Shown here: positions 44,343 to 53,846 of the stretch, piece after piece
How positions within the stretch are numbered: position 1 is the stretch's first letter
Layout of the letters: every line of letters starts with the position of its first letter
Assembly (NCBI GenBank): GCA_910586225.1
Contig: CAJUIL010000010.1
Span: 47,982-111,981, forward strand
Source of the DNA: an uncultured Eubacterium sp.
GTDB taxonomy: Bacteria; Bacillota; Clostridia; Lachnospirales; Lachnospiraceae
Length of the DNA: 64,000 nucleotides
Direction: 5' to 3'
Program-made: the position numbers and the translations under genes
The notes under the pieces: generated by a model
Seen by the model: the letters and a program-made list of their open reading frames with translations, nothing else
Databases searched by the model: none
Told to the model about the DNA's origin: nothing

Positions 44343-44367
44343 GTCCCGCACATGAATCGTGCGGGAC
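44343..44367 (-). terminator. Hairpin after dnaB
   Basis: GTCCCGCAC / GTGCGGGAC 9-bp GC-rich stem directly after the dnaB stop; the T-tract is poor. Confidence 0.65.
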
Positions 44368-44370
44368 AGA

Positions 44371-45702
44371 TCAGTCCTTCTGCATATTTGCAAATTTTGT
44401 GTATTGCGGCAGCCATACCAGATTTACCGTACCGATCGGGCCGTTTCTCTGTTTTGCAATAATAACCTCCGCAATATTTTTTTTATCTGAATCTTTATTA
44501 TAATAATCATCCCTGTAAAGAAACATGACCACATCCGCATCCTGCTCTATCGCACCGGATTCACGCAGATCAGACAGCATCGGCCGATGGTCTGGACGCT
44601 GCTCTACAGCACGACTTAGCTGTGACAGTGCAATGACTGGAACGTGCAGCTCTCTTGCCAGCGCTTTTAACGCACGTGAGATTTCTGAGATTTCCTGTTG
44701 TCTGGAATCTGTCCTGCCGTTCCCGGACATCAACTGCAGATAATCGATAATGATCAGCCGTATATCATGCTCCAGCTTGTACTTTCTGCATTTAGAACGA
44801 AGCTCCCCAATGGAAATCCCCGGCGTATCATCTATGATCAGACCAGAACGCCCGATCGTTCCCGCTCCCTCGATCAATTTTTCCCAGTCTGTATCAGAAA
44901 GATTTCCATTACGAAGCATCTGCGCGTCAACTCTGGATTCTAAAGAAAACAAACGATTGACAAGCTGCTCCTTGGACATTTCCAAGCTGAATATCGCAGT
45001 CGCCAGATCGCTGTGGAATGCTGTATACTGGGCAATATTCAATACGAAAGCCGTTTTCCCCATCGAAGGCCGGGCTGCGACGAGGATCAAATCAGAAGGC
45101 TGTAAACCTGACATCCGATAATCAAGGTCAATAAATCCAGTTGCGATCCCTGTGACATTCCCTTGGATCCTGGACGCTTTTTCAATACGGTCAAGCGCAT
45201 TAATAACAATCTGCTTGATCGGCACAAATTCTCCGCTGTCCTGACTTTGAAGCAGCTGAAAGATATCCTTTTCCGTATTGGCAAAGATTGTTTCCAGCTC
45301 CTCATTTCCGGCATAGCATTCATTCTGGATATGTTCCGTCACTTTGATCAGCCTGCGCAGCATTGCTTTTTCTTTTACAATATTTGCATAATAGCGGATA
45401 TTTGCAGACGTTGGTACTGCTGCCACAAGGTCGTTAATATATTCAAGACTGCTGACCTCAGGCGGAAGATCTTTTTCCTTCAGCTTATTTTGAAGCGTAA
45501 TAAAATCAACTGGCTTGTTCTGATTAAAAAGCTCCGTAATCGAATCAAATAAAACCGCATACTGGTTATGATAAAAGTCTTCCGGCATTAACGTTTCCGA
45601 AGCGGCAATGATCGCCGCACGATCCATCATCATTGCGCCGATTACCGATTGTTCCGCTTCGATACTGTTTGGCATCGTTCTTTTGATCAGTGCTTCTTCC
45701 AT
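44371..45702 (-). CDS. dnaB: Replicative DNA helicase DnaB
   Basis: 443 residues. N-terminal primase-binding domain (SIEAEQSVIGAMMMDRAAI) and RecA-like helicase domain with Walker A ARPSMGKTAF, Walker B LIIIDYLQLM, and the R-finger region EISRALKALARELHVPVIALSQLSR, split here for brevity. Hexameric helicase at the fork. rplI lies 5 bp upstream. Confidence 0.97.
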   Translation of the reverse strand: MEEALIKRTMPNSIEAEQSVIGAMMMDRAAIIAASETLMPEDFYHNQYAVLFDSITELFNQNKPVDFITLQNKLKEKDLPPEVSSLEYINDLVAAVPTSANIRYYANIVKEKAMLRRLIKVTEHIQNECYAGNEELETIFANTEKDIFQLLQSQDSGEFVPIKQIVINALDRIEKASRIQGNVTGIATGFIDLDYRMSGLQPSDLILVAARPSMGKTAFVLNIAQYTAFHSDLATAIFSLEMSKEQLVNRLFSLESRVDAQMLRNGNLSDTDWEKLIEGAGTIGRSGLIIDDTPGISIGELRSKCRKYKLEHDIRLIIIDYLQLMSGNGRTDSRQQEISEISRALKALARELHVPVIALSQLSRAVEQRPDHRPMLSDLRESGAIEQDADVVMFLYRDDYYNKDSDKKNIAEVIIAKQRNGPIGTVNLVWLPQYTKFANMQKD

Positions 45703-45707
45703 ATCGA

Positions 45708-46154
45708 TCAGCCTTCTACTACATGAACTCTTAATGAACCCGTTACCTGCGGATGCAGCTTCACAGGAACGTCATAAAATCCCAGTGCTTTGATCGGGTC
45801 CGTCAGCTGCATTTTCTTTTTATCCAGCTCCAGATCCAGCTGCGCCTTCGCTGCCTCGGAGATTTCCTTTGTCGATATAGAACCAAAGGTACGTCCGCCT
45901 GTTCCTGTTTTCATTTTCACTTCTACCTGTTTATTTTTTAAATCCTCTGCCAGCTGCTTTGCTGCCGCAAGATTTTCTGCTGCATCCTTTTCCGCTCGTT
46001 TATTCCGCAGCTTTAAGTCGTTTAACGCCTGGTTGGTCGCTTCTACACCAAGTTTTTTCCTGATCAGCATATTGCGCGCATATGCGTCGCTGACTTCTAC
46101 AATTTCATTCTTTTTTCCTACAGACTTTACATCCTCCAATAATATTACCTTCAT
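45708..46154 (-). CDS. rplI: 50S ribosomal protein L9
   Basis: 148 residues. MKVILLEDVKSVGKKNEIV, the signature NMLIRKKLGVEAT and the C-terminal KLHPQVTGSLRVHV are typical. It overlaps the gdpP stop by ATGA, suggesting translational coupling. Confidence 0.97.
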   Translation of the reverse strand: MKVILLEDVKSVGKKNEIVEVSDAYARNMLIRKKLGVEATNQALNDLKLRNKRAEKDAAENLAAAKQLAEDLKNKQVEVKMKTGTGGRTFGSISTKEISEAAKAQLDLELDKKKMQLTDPIKALGFYDVPVKLHPQVTGSLRVHVVEG

Positions 46155-48202
46155 TTTTCTATTTCTCCTTTTTCTATCATATCATCCAGAATCTTCCGGA
46201 TTTTCTGTTTTGCCTGCTCTATCGTACAATCCGGCAGCTGTGCTCCGGCAATATTCGCGTGACCACCGCCGCCCAGCCGTTCCATGATCGATTGAACATT
46301 AATTTCGTCAATCGAACGGGAACTGATAAAAATCTTATTCTGATATTCTGTCATCACAAAGGAAGCTTTAATGCCAATAATATTCAGAAGCTCGTTTGCC
46401 GACTGCGCGCTGACTACCGTTGGACTTTCCACCTTATCCGCCGGACAGACAGAAATCGCAAATGCCCCGTGATAAACCTGCGCATTACGCATGACCTCAG
46501 CCCGCGCTTTATAATCCGCCATATCATTCCGCAGCATTTTGCGGACCCTTGTCACTTCAGCACCGCATCGTCTTAAATAAGCTGCCGCTTCAAACGTGCG
46601 CACCCCCGTTTTTTGCATAAAGTTATTCGTATCTATTAGAATACCAGCATAGATCGCATCCGCTTCACACGAGGTCAGCTTGATATTTTCTGTAAAATAC
46701 TGCAGAACCTCTGCGATCATTTCACAGGTTGAAGATGCATACGGCTCAATATACGATAAGATCGGATTCTCAACGACCTCACTCCCCTGTCTGTGATGGT
46801 CAAAAACGACAATCGATTTTGTCTTTTTCAATATTTCAGGACAATCCGTATAAGTAGGCCGGTTCGTGTCCACAACCATAACAAGCGTACTGTTATTTGT
46901 CAGCTCAATCGCTTCTTCGCTGTCAATAAACATATCCGGCTCGTATCCGTTTTCTTCATTAAAGCACTCCTTTAAAGGACGAAGAGACGTTGTAACCTCA
47001 TTTAACACAATCTGCACTTTTTTATCCAGTACTCTCGCAGCGCAGTATACTCCGATTGCCGCTCCAAAAGAATCCACATCAGCTATATGATGCCCCATAA
47101 CGATCACATGGCTGCGGCTTTCAATAATTTCACGCAGTGCATGAGCCTTGACACGCGCTTTGACACGGGTCATTTTATCAACCTGCTTAGAATTGCCGCC
47201 AAAATAAGTAATGCGCTCCCCTTCCTTTACAACAACCTGGTCACCGCCCCGACCCAGCGCCATTCCGATCGCCATACGCGCATATTCATAATTTTGATTG
47301 TAAGTATCTGCCGTACTTCCTATTCCGATACTAAGCGTAACAGACATTTCATTTCCTACTTTTACCGTCTTTACTTCATCCAAAAGGCTGAATTTATCCT
47401 CTTCCATTTTCGAAAGATACATATATCGGAATACGACAAAATACTTATCCTTCTCCATTTTACGGACTAATCCGTCCATACCCGAAAAATACTTGTTTAC
47501 CTTGCGGTCAATAAGAGCCACAAGAAGCGACTGCTTCACATCTTCGATACTATTCAACGCTTCTTCGTAGTTATCAATATAGATTAAAGCCGCAACAAGC
47601 TTCTGGTCGTCATTTTCGCGGATATATCTGTTCAGCTGCGTCTCATCATAAAGATACAGCGCCGTCATATACTCCTCGCTCCCAGCAATCGAAATCATCT
47701 GATTTTCCGGCGTAATACTCGCAAACTCGATCCTTTTCAGCTGCGCCCTAAAATCCCGCCCATCCCAGCTGATGTGAAGCTGAGATTCAGTCCTGTTTTT
47801 CTGAATGATCTCTCTTGTAATATGCGAAAATATAGAAGTAATGGACCTACGGTATTCTTTCCCCTTCCCAGTCAATTCTGTAAATTTCTCATTGACCCAA
47901 AGAAGCTTTCCATTATAATCAATCAGCGCATACGCAACGTCAAATTCATTCAGCAGCTTTTTCTGCACAGTACCATACTGCGTCGCAAAATTCACCAGTT
48001 CATTTACTAAATAAGGCTTGCTTTTCTGAAAAGTCACAGTAACTACGATAAAATAAACAACCGTGAACGCCGACGCCATAAACCCGGCCTCCATCTGGTA
48101 AAAATACATAGGAACGTTCATAAGCGCCAAAGGGATCGTAAGCAGCATCGGTCCATACATATAGTAGCGCAGACGTCCTTTAAATTTTATATTCTTTTTC
48201 AT
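46151..48202 (-). CDS. gdpP: GdpP/YybT-type cyclic-di-AMP phosphodiesterase
   Basis: 683 residues. Two membrane segments, a PAS-like domain (~90-150), a degenerate GGDEF domain (~175-310) and the DHH-DHHA1 domains with HHIADVDSFGAA, FDHHRQG and GGGGHANIAGAQ. It hydrolyses c-di-AMP to pApA and thereby affects osmotic and wall homeostasis. The start is uncertain: ATG at 48202 has GGAAAGG somewhat far upstream; a TTG at 48229 is also open. gdpP-rplI-dnaB order is widely conserved. Confidence 0.94.
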   Translation of the reverse strand: MKKNIKFKGRLRYYMYGPMLLTIPLALMNVPMYFYQMEAGFMASAFTVVYFIVVTVTFQKSKPYLVNELVNFATQYGTVQKKLLNEFDVAYALIDYNGKLLWVNEKFTELTGKGKEYRRSITSIFSHITREIIQKNRTESQLHISWDGRDFRAQLKRIEFASITPENQMISIAGSEEYMTALYLYDETQLNRYIRENDDQKLVAALIYIDNYEEALNSIEDVKQSLLVALIDRKVNKYFSGMDGLVRKMEKDKYFVVFRYMYLSKMEEDKFSLLDEVKTVKVGNEMSVTLSIGIGSTADTYNQNYEYARMAIGMALGRGGDQVVVKEGERITYFGGNSKQVDKMTRVKARVKAHALREIIESRSHVIVMGHHIADVDSFGAAIGVYCAARVLDKKVQIVLNEVTTSLRPLKECFNEENGYEPDMFIDSEEAIELTNNSTLVMVVDTNRPTYTDCPEILKKTKSIVVFDHHRQGSEVVENPILSYIEPYASSTCEMIAEVLQYFTENIKLTSCEADAIYAGILIDTNNFMQKTGVRTFEAAAYLRRCGAEVTRVRKMLRNDMADYKARAEVMRNAQVYHGAFAISVCPADKVESPTVVSAQSANELLNIIGIKASFVMTEYQNKIFISSRSIDEINVQSIMERLGGGGHANIAGAQLPDCTIEQAKQKIRKILDDMIEKGEIEK

Positions 48203-48408
48203 TTTTATGCAGACTTTACCTTTCCACAAAGATAGAAACTATTATATCATGTTCCATGGTTTATGGAAAGAGGTTTCATAGTGTAATTTGCAAAAGTGAG
48301 AGATTTTGTTTTATATTCGGGTTCAAAAAAAGGACTCCCCAAACAACCGCACCCCACACAGCCATCCAGAAAGCCCAAACCACCTCCTTAAAATATCTCT
48401 TCTTAATC

Positions 48409-50055
48409 CTATTTTATCTCCAACACACTTTGTACCTCATCCTCCTCTGGCGAATACACCATCTCAATCATATCTCCTTCCCGATACCTTATAATCCCAA
48501 TCAATTTCGTATCAGAAAGATCCACATCAAAAATCTTTTCTTTATTTTCCAATGCCACATAATAATGAGTATTCCCTTCCACCACAACCGGAGCAATCGC
48601 TGTAATCTTTCCAGTCATAGTTTCATAAACACTATGATCACTTTTTACATCCGCTATCCCATTTGTAGAAAGCAGCGTAACATACGCTTTCTCACATTCC
48701 TTCACAGTATCCCCAATAGCCACCCACTGGTATTTCTGTACATTGACCATCGCGTACTTCTTTACAAGCCCGGCCCCGTCTTTTAGCGCCATAAAATACG
48801 TCGGCTGGTCAGAGATGTTTAATAGCAGCGGAAAGGTAGCCTGGTATCCAAGATTTTGTACCTGTCCTTCGGCTGAGGACATTGCGGAATCTTCGATTGC
48901 ACCTTCGATTTTATAATATTTCGTTTCCATCGTACGCTGGTTCATCAGCACGAAACCGACGTTGGACTGGTCGCCGCTGACAGACGTTACGCCAGTATAT
49001 ACCCACACATCATCGTCCAATGCAATATAATTATAGCCGTTTGTTGCTTTCAGACAGTCCTTTTGTCCCAAAATACTGTTGAAAAATCCATGCTTATATA
49101 TTCCATAATAATTATACAGTTTTGTCAGCAGCTCTGCAGAGTATACTTTATCGATCCAGTTTGGTACTTTATCTACCGGATAGTCCGTACATTCCCCGGT
49201 AACTGCGTTACATAATACGACATTACCGACCGTCTGCCCGCCAAACAAACCAATATTAAATTTTTTCACCGGGCATACCCAATAAGGCGTTCCCTCGTCG
49301 TCGATTTCAAAGAAAATCTGATCGTCAAAAATATAGGTTGGATATCGAAAGCGCAGATGACGGTATATATTACGGTTGAAATATTCCGCCTTGGAATATT
49401 TTATTGTCTGCTCAAGCTTGACGCATTCCGTATTCTGTGTCGCCATATCGATCCGGATATAAGCAGGGATCCCAGCCTTTTGATTCGTCAGCCATTTGAT
49501 CTCATTTGCGTATACGAGCGGCGTTACACGCACAGGGGTATCGTTATAGTTTATCTGCGTATAATCAGAGCCTACTTCAAACTGCGATACCATATCTACC
49601 ATGCTGCCCATTTTCCGGTTGCCTAAAAGCTCAGCAGAATCCTTATCCAATAAAGGTATCGTATTATAATTTGTCTGCTGGATATCCTCGGTAAAATCGC
49701 TTTCCTTTACATCCATAAGCTTCTGGTATTTATCAGCGTTAATGATCGGCGATGATAACAGGTTTCCGGCTGCAAAAATAAGAAGTGTCAGTACAAACAA
49801 GGCAAATCCAATCCTCACACCTTTCATTTCCTTTAACGCCTTTTCTGCTGATTTGATCGGTACAACATTTTGACTGGACTGCTTGCGCAGCTGTGTGATC
49901 GCGTATAAAATCGTTACAAATGCGATCAGCAGCCCTAACGCCATCCAAAATCCTACAGAATGAATATTGATCGCGGGCAATGCCACATAATAATAAATTC
50001 CGGCAACCAAAAGTACCATTACCAATAATAAAATATTTCGTGTTGTTTTTTTCAT
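48409..50055 (-). CDS. Unrecognised membrane protein with large extracytoplasmic domain
   Basis: 548 residues. Three hydrophobic segments lie near the N-terminus (about 8-27, 35-55 and 80-100), followed by ~440 residues that are beta-rich and Tyr/Asp/Asn-rich, predicted outside. Motifs such as FRYPTYIFDD, DDDVWVYTGVTSV and a C-terminal OB-like strand set (VYETMTGKITAIAPVVVEGN) do not match a family I know. Its start overlaps the NrnA-like gene (ATGA) and gdpP follows ~200 bp later, so a role connected with c-di-AMP or the envelope is possible. Confidence 0.75.
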   Translation of the reverse strand: MKKTTRNILLLVMVLLVAGIYYYVALPAINIHSVGFWMALGLLIAFVTILYAITQLRKQSSQNVVPIKSAEKALKEMKGVRIGFALFVLTLLIFAAGNLLSSPIINADKYQKLMDVKESDFTEDIQQTNYNTIPLLDKDSAELLGNRKMGSMVDMVSQFEVGSDYTQINYNDTPVRVTPLVYANEIKWLTNQKAGIPAYIRIDMATQNTECVKLEQTIKYSKAEYFNRNIYRHLRFRYPTYIFDDQIFFEIDDEGTPYWVCPVKKFNIGLFGGQTVGNVVLCNAVTGECTDYPVDKVPNWIDKVYSAELLTKLYNYYGIYKHGFFNSILGQKDCLKATNGYNYIALDDDVWVYTGVTSVSGDQSNVGFVLMNQRTMETKYYKIEGAIEDSAMSSAEGQVQNLGYQATFPLLLNISDQPTYFMALKDGAGLVKKYAMVNVQKYQWVAIGDTVKECEKAYVTLLSTNGIADVKSDHSVYETMTGKITAIAPVVVEGNTHYYVALENKEKIFDVDLSDTKLIGIIRYREGDMIEMVYSPEEDEVQSVLEIK

Positions 50056-51029
50056 TTATTTCCCCTTCTCATAAGCTGGATCTGCTTCATAAACGCTTCT
50101 TCAATGCGTGCGTGTATGCCGTCCACCAGATCTATATTTTCTTTCGGAATAAATCCCCCGGCCATTTCCTGATGTCCGCCGCCGCTGCCGCAATTTTTTA
50201 ATACGGTAGCTACCATTTTTCCGGCATCTACATCCTTACGCTCGCTGCGTACCGAAAATTTTATCCCATCCTTACGAACTGCATATACCACCGATATATC
50301 CACAACATTCAGTGACAATATAAAATCCGAGATGATTGCGATCAGAGCATCCGGGCAATCCAGCGGAATCCAAGCAAAGCCTACGCCGTCGTTGATATAA
50401 ATATTATCGATCGCCGCTCCATAAGCCTGCAGATCGTTAAGCTCCAGTACATCGTGATACATCGTCTTTAGTTTATCCACATCTGCGCGTTTATAAACAT
50501 ACGTAAACATATCCAAATCCAGATCTGTCACTCCGCGGATAAAATCAGCAGTATCCATTTTAATTCCATATGCAAGCGCCGCGGCGACAGATGCGTCCAT
50601 CGGCGTATTTGTCTTATAAAAATATTCCGCGATGAGTGTTGAACAGGCGCCTGTCTTACGGATATCGCGATATTGGTACACACATTCAAAATATGTCGGA
50701 TGATGGTCAATACACGCTACCTCATCGCCGACCAGATCCGTCAGATTCGCATTATATTTCTGAGAATCTACTGCGACAATATAATCCTCCTCTGTCATAT
50801 CCTGAATGCTTTCCGCTGCCAGCACTTCGATCTGAAAAACCTCAAACATTTTCTTTGTACTCAGCTTTTCCACAGTACCATCATAGCAGATCTGCGCATC
50901 GACTCCATGACATCTTAAAAAACTCTGCAGCCCATACGCACTGGCTACCGCATCCGGATCCGGGTAATTATGCGTCTGGATATAATTCTTATGCCCTTTT
51001 AAAATTGATACCAACTGTAATGGGTCCAT
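50052..51029 (-). CDS. DHH-DHHA1 phosphoesterase, NrnA-like
   Basis: 326 residues. Motifs NYPDPDAVASAYG, VAVDSQKYN, CIDHHPTY and DHHA1 GGGHQEMAGG are intact, as in NrnA/DhhP, which degrade nanoRNA, pAp and pApA. ATG at 51029 has GAGG 9 nt upstream. It overlaps the next membrane-protein gene by 4 nt. Confidence 0.88.
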   Translation of the reverse strand: MDPLQLVSILKGHKNYIQTHNYPDPDAVASAYGLQSFLRCHGVDAQICYDGTVEKLSTKKMFEVFQIEVLAAESIQDMTEEDYIVAVDSQKYNANLTDLVGDEVACIDHHPTYFECVYQYRDIRKTGACSTLIAEYFYKTNTPMDASVAAALAYGIKMDTADFIRGVTDLDLDMFTYVYKRADVDKLKTMYHDVLELNDLQAYGAAIDNIYINDGVGFAWIPLDCPDALIAIISDFILSLNVVDISVVYAVRKDGIKFSVRSERKDVDAGKMVATVLKNCGSGGGHQEMAGGFIPKENIDLVDGIHARIEEAFMKQIQLMRRGNK

Positions 51030-51054
51030 CGTCATTTTCCTCTTATTCAAATGC

Positions 51055-51085
51055 AAAAACAACCACACGGTTGTCCATGTGGTTG
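51055..51085 (-). terminator. Terminator of the rpsF-ssb-rpsR operon
   Basis: CAACCACA / TGTGGTTG stem followed by TTTTTG on the minus strand, ~10 bp after the rpsR stop. Confidence 0.85.
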
Positions 51086-51094
51086 CCTGTTTTC

Positions 51095-51352
51095 TTAATC
51101 CTGCACGTACGGCATCAATGCCACATGGCGCGCTCTCTTAATCGCTGCTGTAAGAGCTCTCTGATGCTTTGCGCAGTTTCCTGTAATTCTTCTTGGTAAG
51201 ATTTTTCCTCTTTCAGAAATATATCTTTTTAACTTATTAACGTCTTTATAATCAATTTCGTTATCTTTCCCGCAGAATACACATACTTTTTTTCTTCTGT
51301 GCATCGTTCTTCTGCGAGGATTGTCGCCTCTCTCATTTCTATTGAAAGCCAT
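51095..51352 (-). CDS. rpsR: 30S ribosomal protein S18
   Basis: 85 residues. RRKKVCVFCGKDNEIDYKD, RYISERGKILPRRITGNC and the C-terminal HQRALTAAIKRARHVALMPY are typical. Three or more cysteines are present, i.e. the C+ zinc-binding paralogue type. CAGGAGG precedes the ATG. Confidence 0.97.
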   Translation of the reverse strand: MAFNRNERGDNPRRRTMHRRKKVCVFCGKDNEIDYKDVNKLKRYISERGKILPRRITGNCAKHQRALTAAIKRARHVALMPYVQD

Positions 51353-51394
51353 GACTATTACCTCCTGCTCAAATCCAGCTGTCCGGCTGGCCTG

Positions 51395-51847
51395 TTAATT
51401 AAATGGTAACTCTTCGTCTATTCCGTCTGGAATATTCATAAAGCCATCTCCCGCTGCGCTTGGCGACGGCCTGTCTGCCGGTGCGAATCCACCGCCATAA
51501 CTATTTTCAGAGCTTGCATTTTTGCTTTCTGCAAATTCCTGATCTTCAACAACAACATCTGTCGTATATACCTTTTGCCCATCGCGGTTTGTATAGCTTC
51601 CCGTCTGGATACGTCCTGTCACTACAATTTTGAGTCCTTTGCGGAAATACTTTTCCGCAAATTCCGCAGAACGCCCAAACGCCACACACCCGATAAAATC
51701 AGCTGTCTGCTGATCTCCTCCGTTATTTCTTGTGAAACGTCTATCGACTGCTAATGTATATCTGGCAACTGCTGTTGACTGTTCTCCCTGAGAATAACGA
51801 ATCTCAGGATCTCTTGTCAATCGTCCCATAAGTATTACTTTATTCAT
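51395..51847 (-). CDS. ssb: Single-stranded DNA-binding protein
   Basis: 150 residues. OB-fold beginning MNKVILMGRLTRDPEIRYS, central GRSAEFAEKYFRKG, and the acidic C-terminal tip (DGIDEELPFN) that recruits partners. Flanked by rpsF and rpsR as usual. Confidence 0.97.
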   Translation of the reverse strand: MNKVILMGRLTRDPEIRYSQGEQSTAVARYTLAVDRRFTRNNGGDQQTADFIGCVAFGRSAEFAEKYFRKGLKIVVTGRIQTGSYTNRDGQKVYTTDVVVEDQEFAESKNASSENSYGGGFAPADRPSPSAAGDGFMNIPDGIDEELPFN

Positions 51848-51868
51848 ACTACGATTCTCCTTTATCGA

Positions 51869-52159
51869 CTATGCCTCGTCTTTACGAACGCATAAGAACC
51901 GAAGAACGTTATCCATAATACGGACCTTCTGTTCGATCTGAGCCGGTGCAGCCGCAGATGCTTCAAACTGGATAAAATAGAAAAAGCCGTCGCTCATCTT
52001 CTGGATTTCGTAAGCTAATTTCTTTTTGCCCCATTCTTCCACTTCGGTAATTGTACCGCCGGCACGAGTCACATACTCTTTTGCCTTCTCAACTACTGCT
52101 GCTCTCGCATCATCTTCGATTTTAGCATTCACAACGAGTGCTAATTCATACTTGTTCAT
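51869..52159 (-). CDS. rpsF: 30S ribosomal protein S6
   Basis: 96 residues. MNKYELALVVNAKIED, EEWGKKKLAYEIQKMSDGFF and DNVLRFLCVRKDE are diagnostic. ATG at 52159 has AAGGAGG upstream; the open frame continues to 52264 without a ribosome site. Confidence 0.97.
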   Translation of the reverse strand: MNKYELALVVNAKIEDDARAAVVEKAKEYVTRAGGTITEVEEWGKKKLAYEIQKMSDGFFYFIQFEASAAAPAQIEQKVRIMDNVLRFLCVRKDEA

Positions 52160-52247
52160 GCGAATTGTACCTCCTTTTGGTCTCTGGCCTTTTCCTTTTG
52201 GAAAAAGCAAGGAATTTATCATATCACGAATACAAATGATAACATGA

Positions 52248-52442
52248 TTAATCGGTATTTGCAAGCTGTTTTTTGATATTTTTTACATTTTTTTCTGCCT
52301 GCTTGCGCGGGATCATGATCTGATGTCCGCATCCAACGCATTTCAGACGGAAATCAGCACCTATTCGCAGCACCTCCCATTCAAAGCTGCCGCATGGATG
52401 CTTTTTCTTTAAGCTTAAAATATCGCCTGGCTCTATTTCCAT
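52248..52442 (-). CDS. DUF951 family protein
   Basis: 64 residues. The motif LKKKHPCGSFEWEVLRIGAD followed by CVGCGHQIMIPR defines DUF951, a small Cys-containing protein next to rpsF/ychF in many Firmicutes. Function unknown. AAAGGAAAAGC precedes the ATG. Confidence 0.9.
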   Translation of the reverse strand: MEIEPGDILSLKKKHPCGSFEWEVLRIGADFRLKCVGCGHQIMIPRKQAEKNVKNIKKQLANTD

Positions 52443-52468
52443 AGCTTTTCCTTTCCTTTACAAGCTTG

Positions 52469-53197
52469 TTAGATATGGATCTGGCTGAATACTTCTCCAA
52501 TGCTTCCTTGGATCAGAAGATCCGCACGCTTGTCCATCGGAGTCGCAGACCTATTGATCAATACAAGCTTATTTCCCCTATAATAATCAATCAGGCCCGC
52601 TGCCGGATAAACAGCCAACGATGTGCCTCCGATGATCAGCACATCTGCTTTGGATAGGTACATAACCGCCTTTTGCATCGTCTGCGTATCCAGCCCTTCC
52701 TCGTAAAGCACAACATCTGGTTTTATATCGCCGCCGCATTCATCACAGAGCGGCACTCCTGTACAATTTTTTATATACGCCGCATCAAATTCCTTTGCAC
52801 ATTTTCTACAATAATTCCGGTGTACGCTGCCATGCAGCTCCAAAACCTCTTTACTACCCGCCATCTGATGCAGCCCGTCAATATTTTGCGTGATCACCGC
52901 TTTCAGCTTTCCTGCCTGCTCCATCTCCGCCAGCTTTAAATGCGCCGCGTTTGGATTTACGTCCAAACATAACATTTTATCGTGATAAAAGCGGTAAAAT
53001 TCTTCTTTTTGTTGGATATAAAAGGTATGGCTTAAAATAGTCTCAGGAGGATAATCATAAGTCTGGTTATACAATCCATCCACACTTCGAAAATCCGGTA
53101 TCCCGCTTTCTGTAGATACGCCCGCGCCACCAAAAAATACAATATTATCTGATTCCGTAATCATCTTTTGCAGCTTTAAAATTGCTTCCTCTGCCAT
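52469..53197 (-). CDS. NAD-dependent protein deacylase (sirtuin)
   Basis: 242 residues. GAGVSTESGIPDFRS, TQNIDGLHQMAG, catalytic His in ELHGSVHRNYC, and a zinc-binding C-x2-C...C-x2-C pair. It removes acyl groups from lysine with NAD+ use. An intact Zn module and length fit the SIRT class of CobB/SrtN. Confidence 0.95.
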   Translation of the reverse strand: MAEEAILKLQKMITESDNIVFFGGAGVSTESGIPDFRSVDGLYNQTYDYPPETILSHTFYIQQKEEFYRFYHDKMLCLDVNPNAAHLKLAEMEQAGKLKAVITQNIDGLHQMAGSKEVLELHGSVHRNYCRKCAKEFDAAYIKNCTGVPLCDECGGDIKPDVVLYEEGLDTQTMQKAVMYLSKADVLIIGGTSLAVYPAAGLIDYYRGNKLVLINRSATPMDKRADLLIQGSIGEVFSQIHI

Positions 53198-53260
53198 TTA
53201 TTTTCCCTCTTTCTTTATAATAGCCGTTCTGCTATTCAGCTAGTAAACTACATTGTCATC

Positions 53261-53788
53261 TTACGCCAGACGATATGCCAACAAAATACTTGCCAAAGCT
53301 CCTGCTGCCGTTGCCAGCATCGCGCCTGCGAGCGTCCAGCGCGTCTTTTTTACCTTTACAGCCATAAAATAGACCGACATCGTATAAAATACCGTTTCCG
53401 TAGAGCTCATCATGATCGAAGCGATCGAACCAAGCATCGAATCCGTCCCATATTTTTTAAAAATATCTAAAACCAGTCCGGTCGCTGCAGAATTTGAAAA
53501 CAGCCGGACAACAAATACCGGAATAATTTCTCCAGGAATAAACTTGCTTCCAAGTATTCGCTCAAACACCGACGAGACTGCATCCAGCAAACCGGATGAA
53601 CGTAAAATCCCTACCGCCACCATCAATCCAATTAGCGTCGGCATAAGCTTGATCACCGTTCGAAAGCCATCTTCTGCTCCCCTTATAAACTCTTCATAAA
53701 TATTTTGCTTTTGCAGTAAGCCCGTACCTACTATGTAAAAAATGAGCAGAGGAATGATAGTATTTGATAAAAATAAAAGCAGCTTCAT
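53261..53788 (-). CDS. spmB: Spore maturation protein B
   Basis: 175 residues, about four to five membrane segments. FIRGAEDGFRTVIKLMPTLIG, VRLFSNSAATG and SSTETVFYTMSVYF are SpmB/nucleoside-recognition (Gate) features. It is involved in spore core dehydration in Bacillus. spmA is not adjacent. ATG at 53788 has AGGA 7 nt upstream. Confidence 0.88.
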   Translation of the reverse strand: MKLLLFLSNTIIPLLIFYIVGTGLLQKQNIYEEFIRGAEDGFRTVIKLMPTLIGLMVAVGILRSSGLLDAVSSVFERILGSKFIPGEIIPVFVVRLFSNSAATGLVLDIFKKYGTDSMLGSIASIMMSSTETVFYTMSVYFMAVKVKKTRWTLAGAMLATAAGALASILLAYRLA

Positions 53789-53846
53789 ACGAATTTCCTG
53801 TTTCAATCTCGTTATTATTTCTATTTTTATGCTGCTTTATTCTATA

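Noticed and set aside
48256..48786. 176-codon plus-strand frame after gdpP
   Set aside because: Overlaps the supported minus-strand membrane-protein gene and has no ribosome site.
50636..51199. 187-codon plus-strand frame opposite the NrnA-like gene
   Set aside because: Antisense shadow; composition follows the real gene's third positions.
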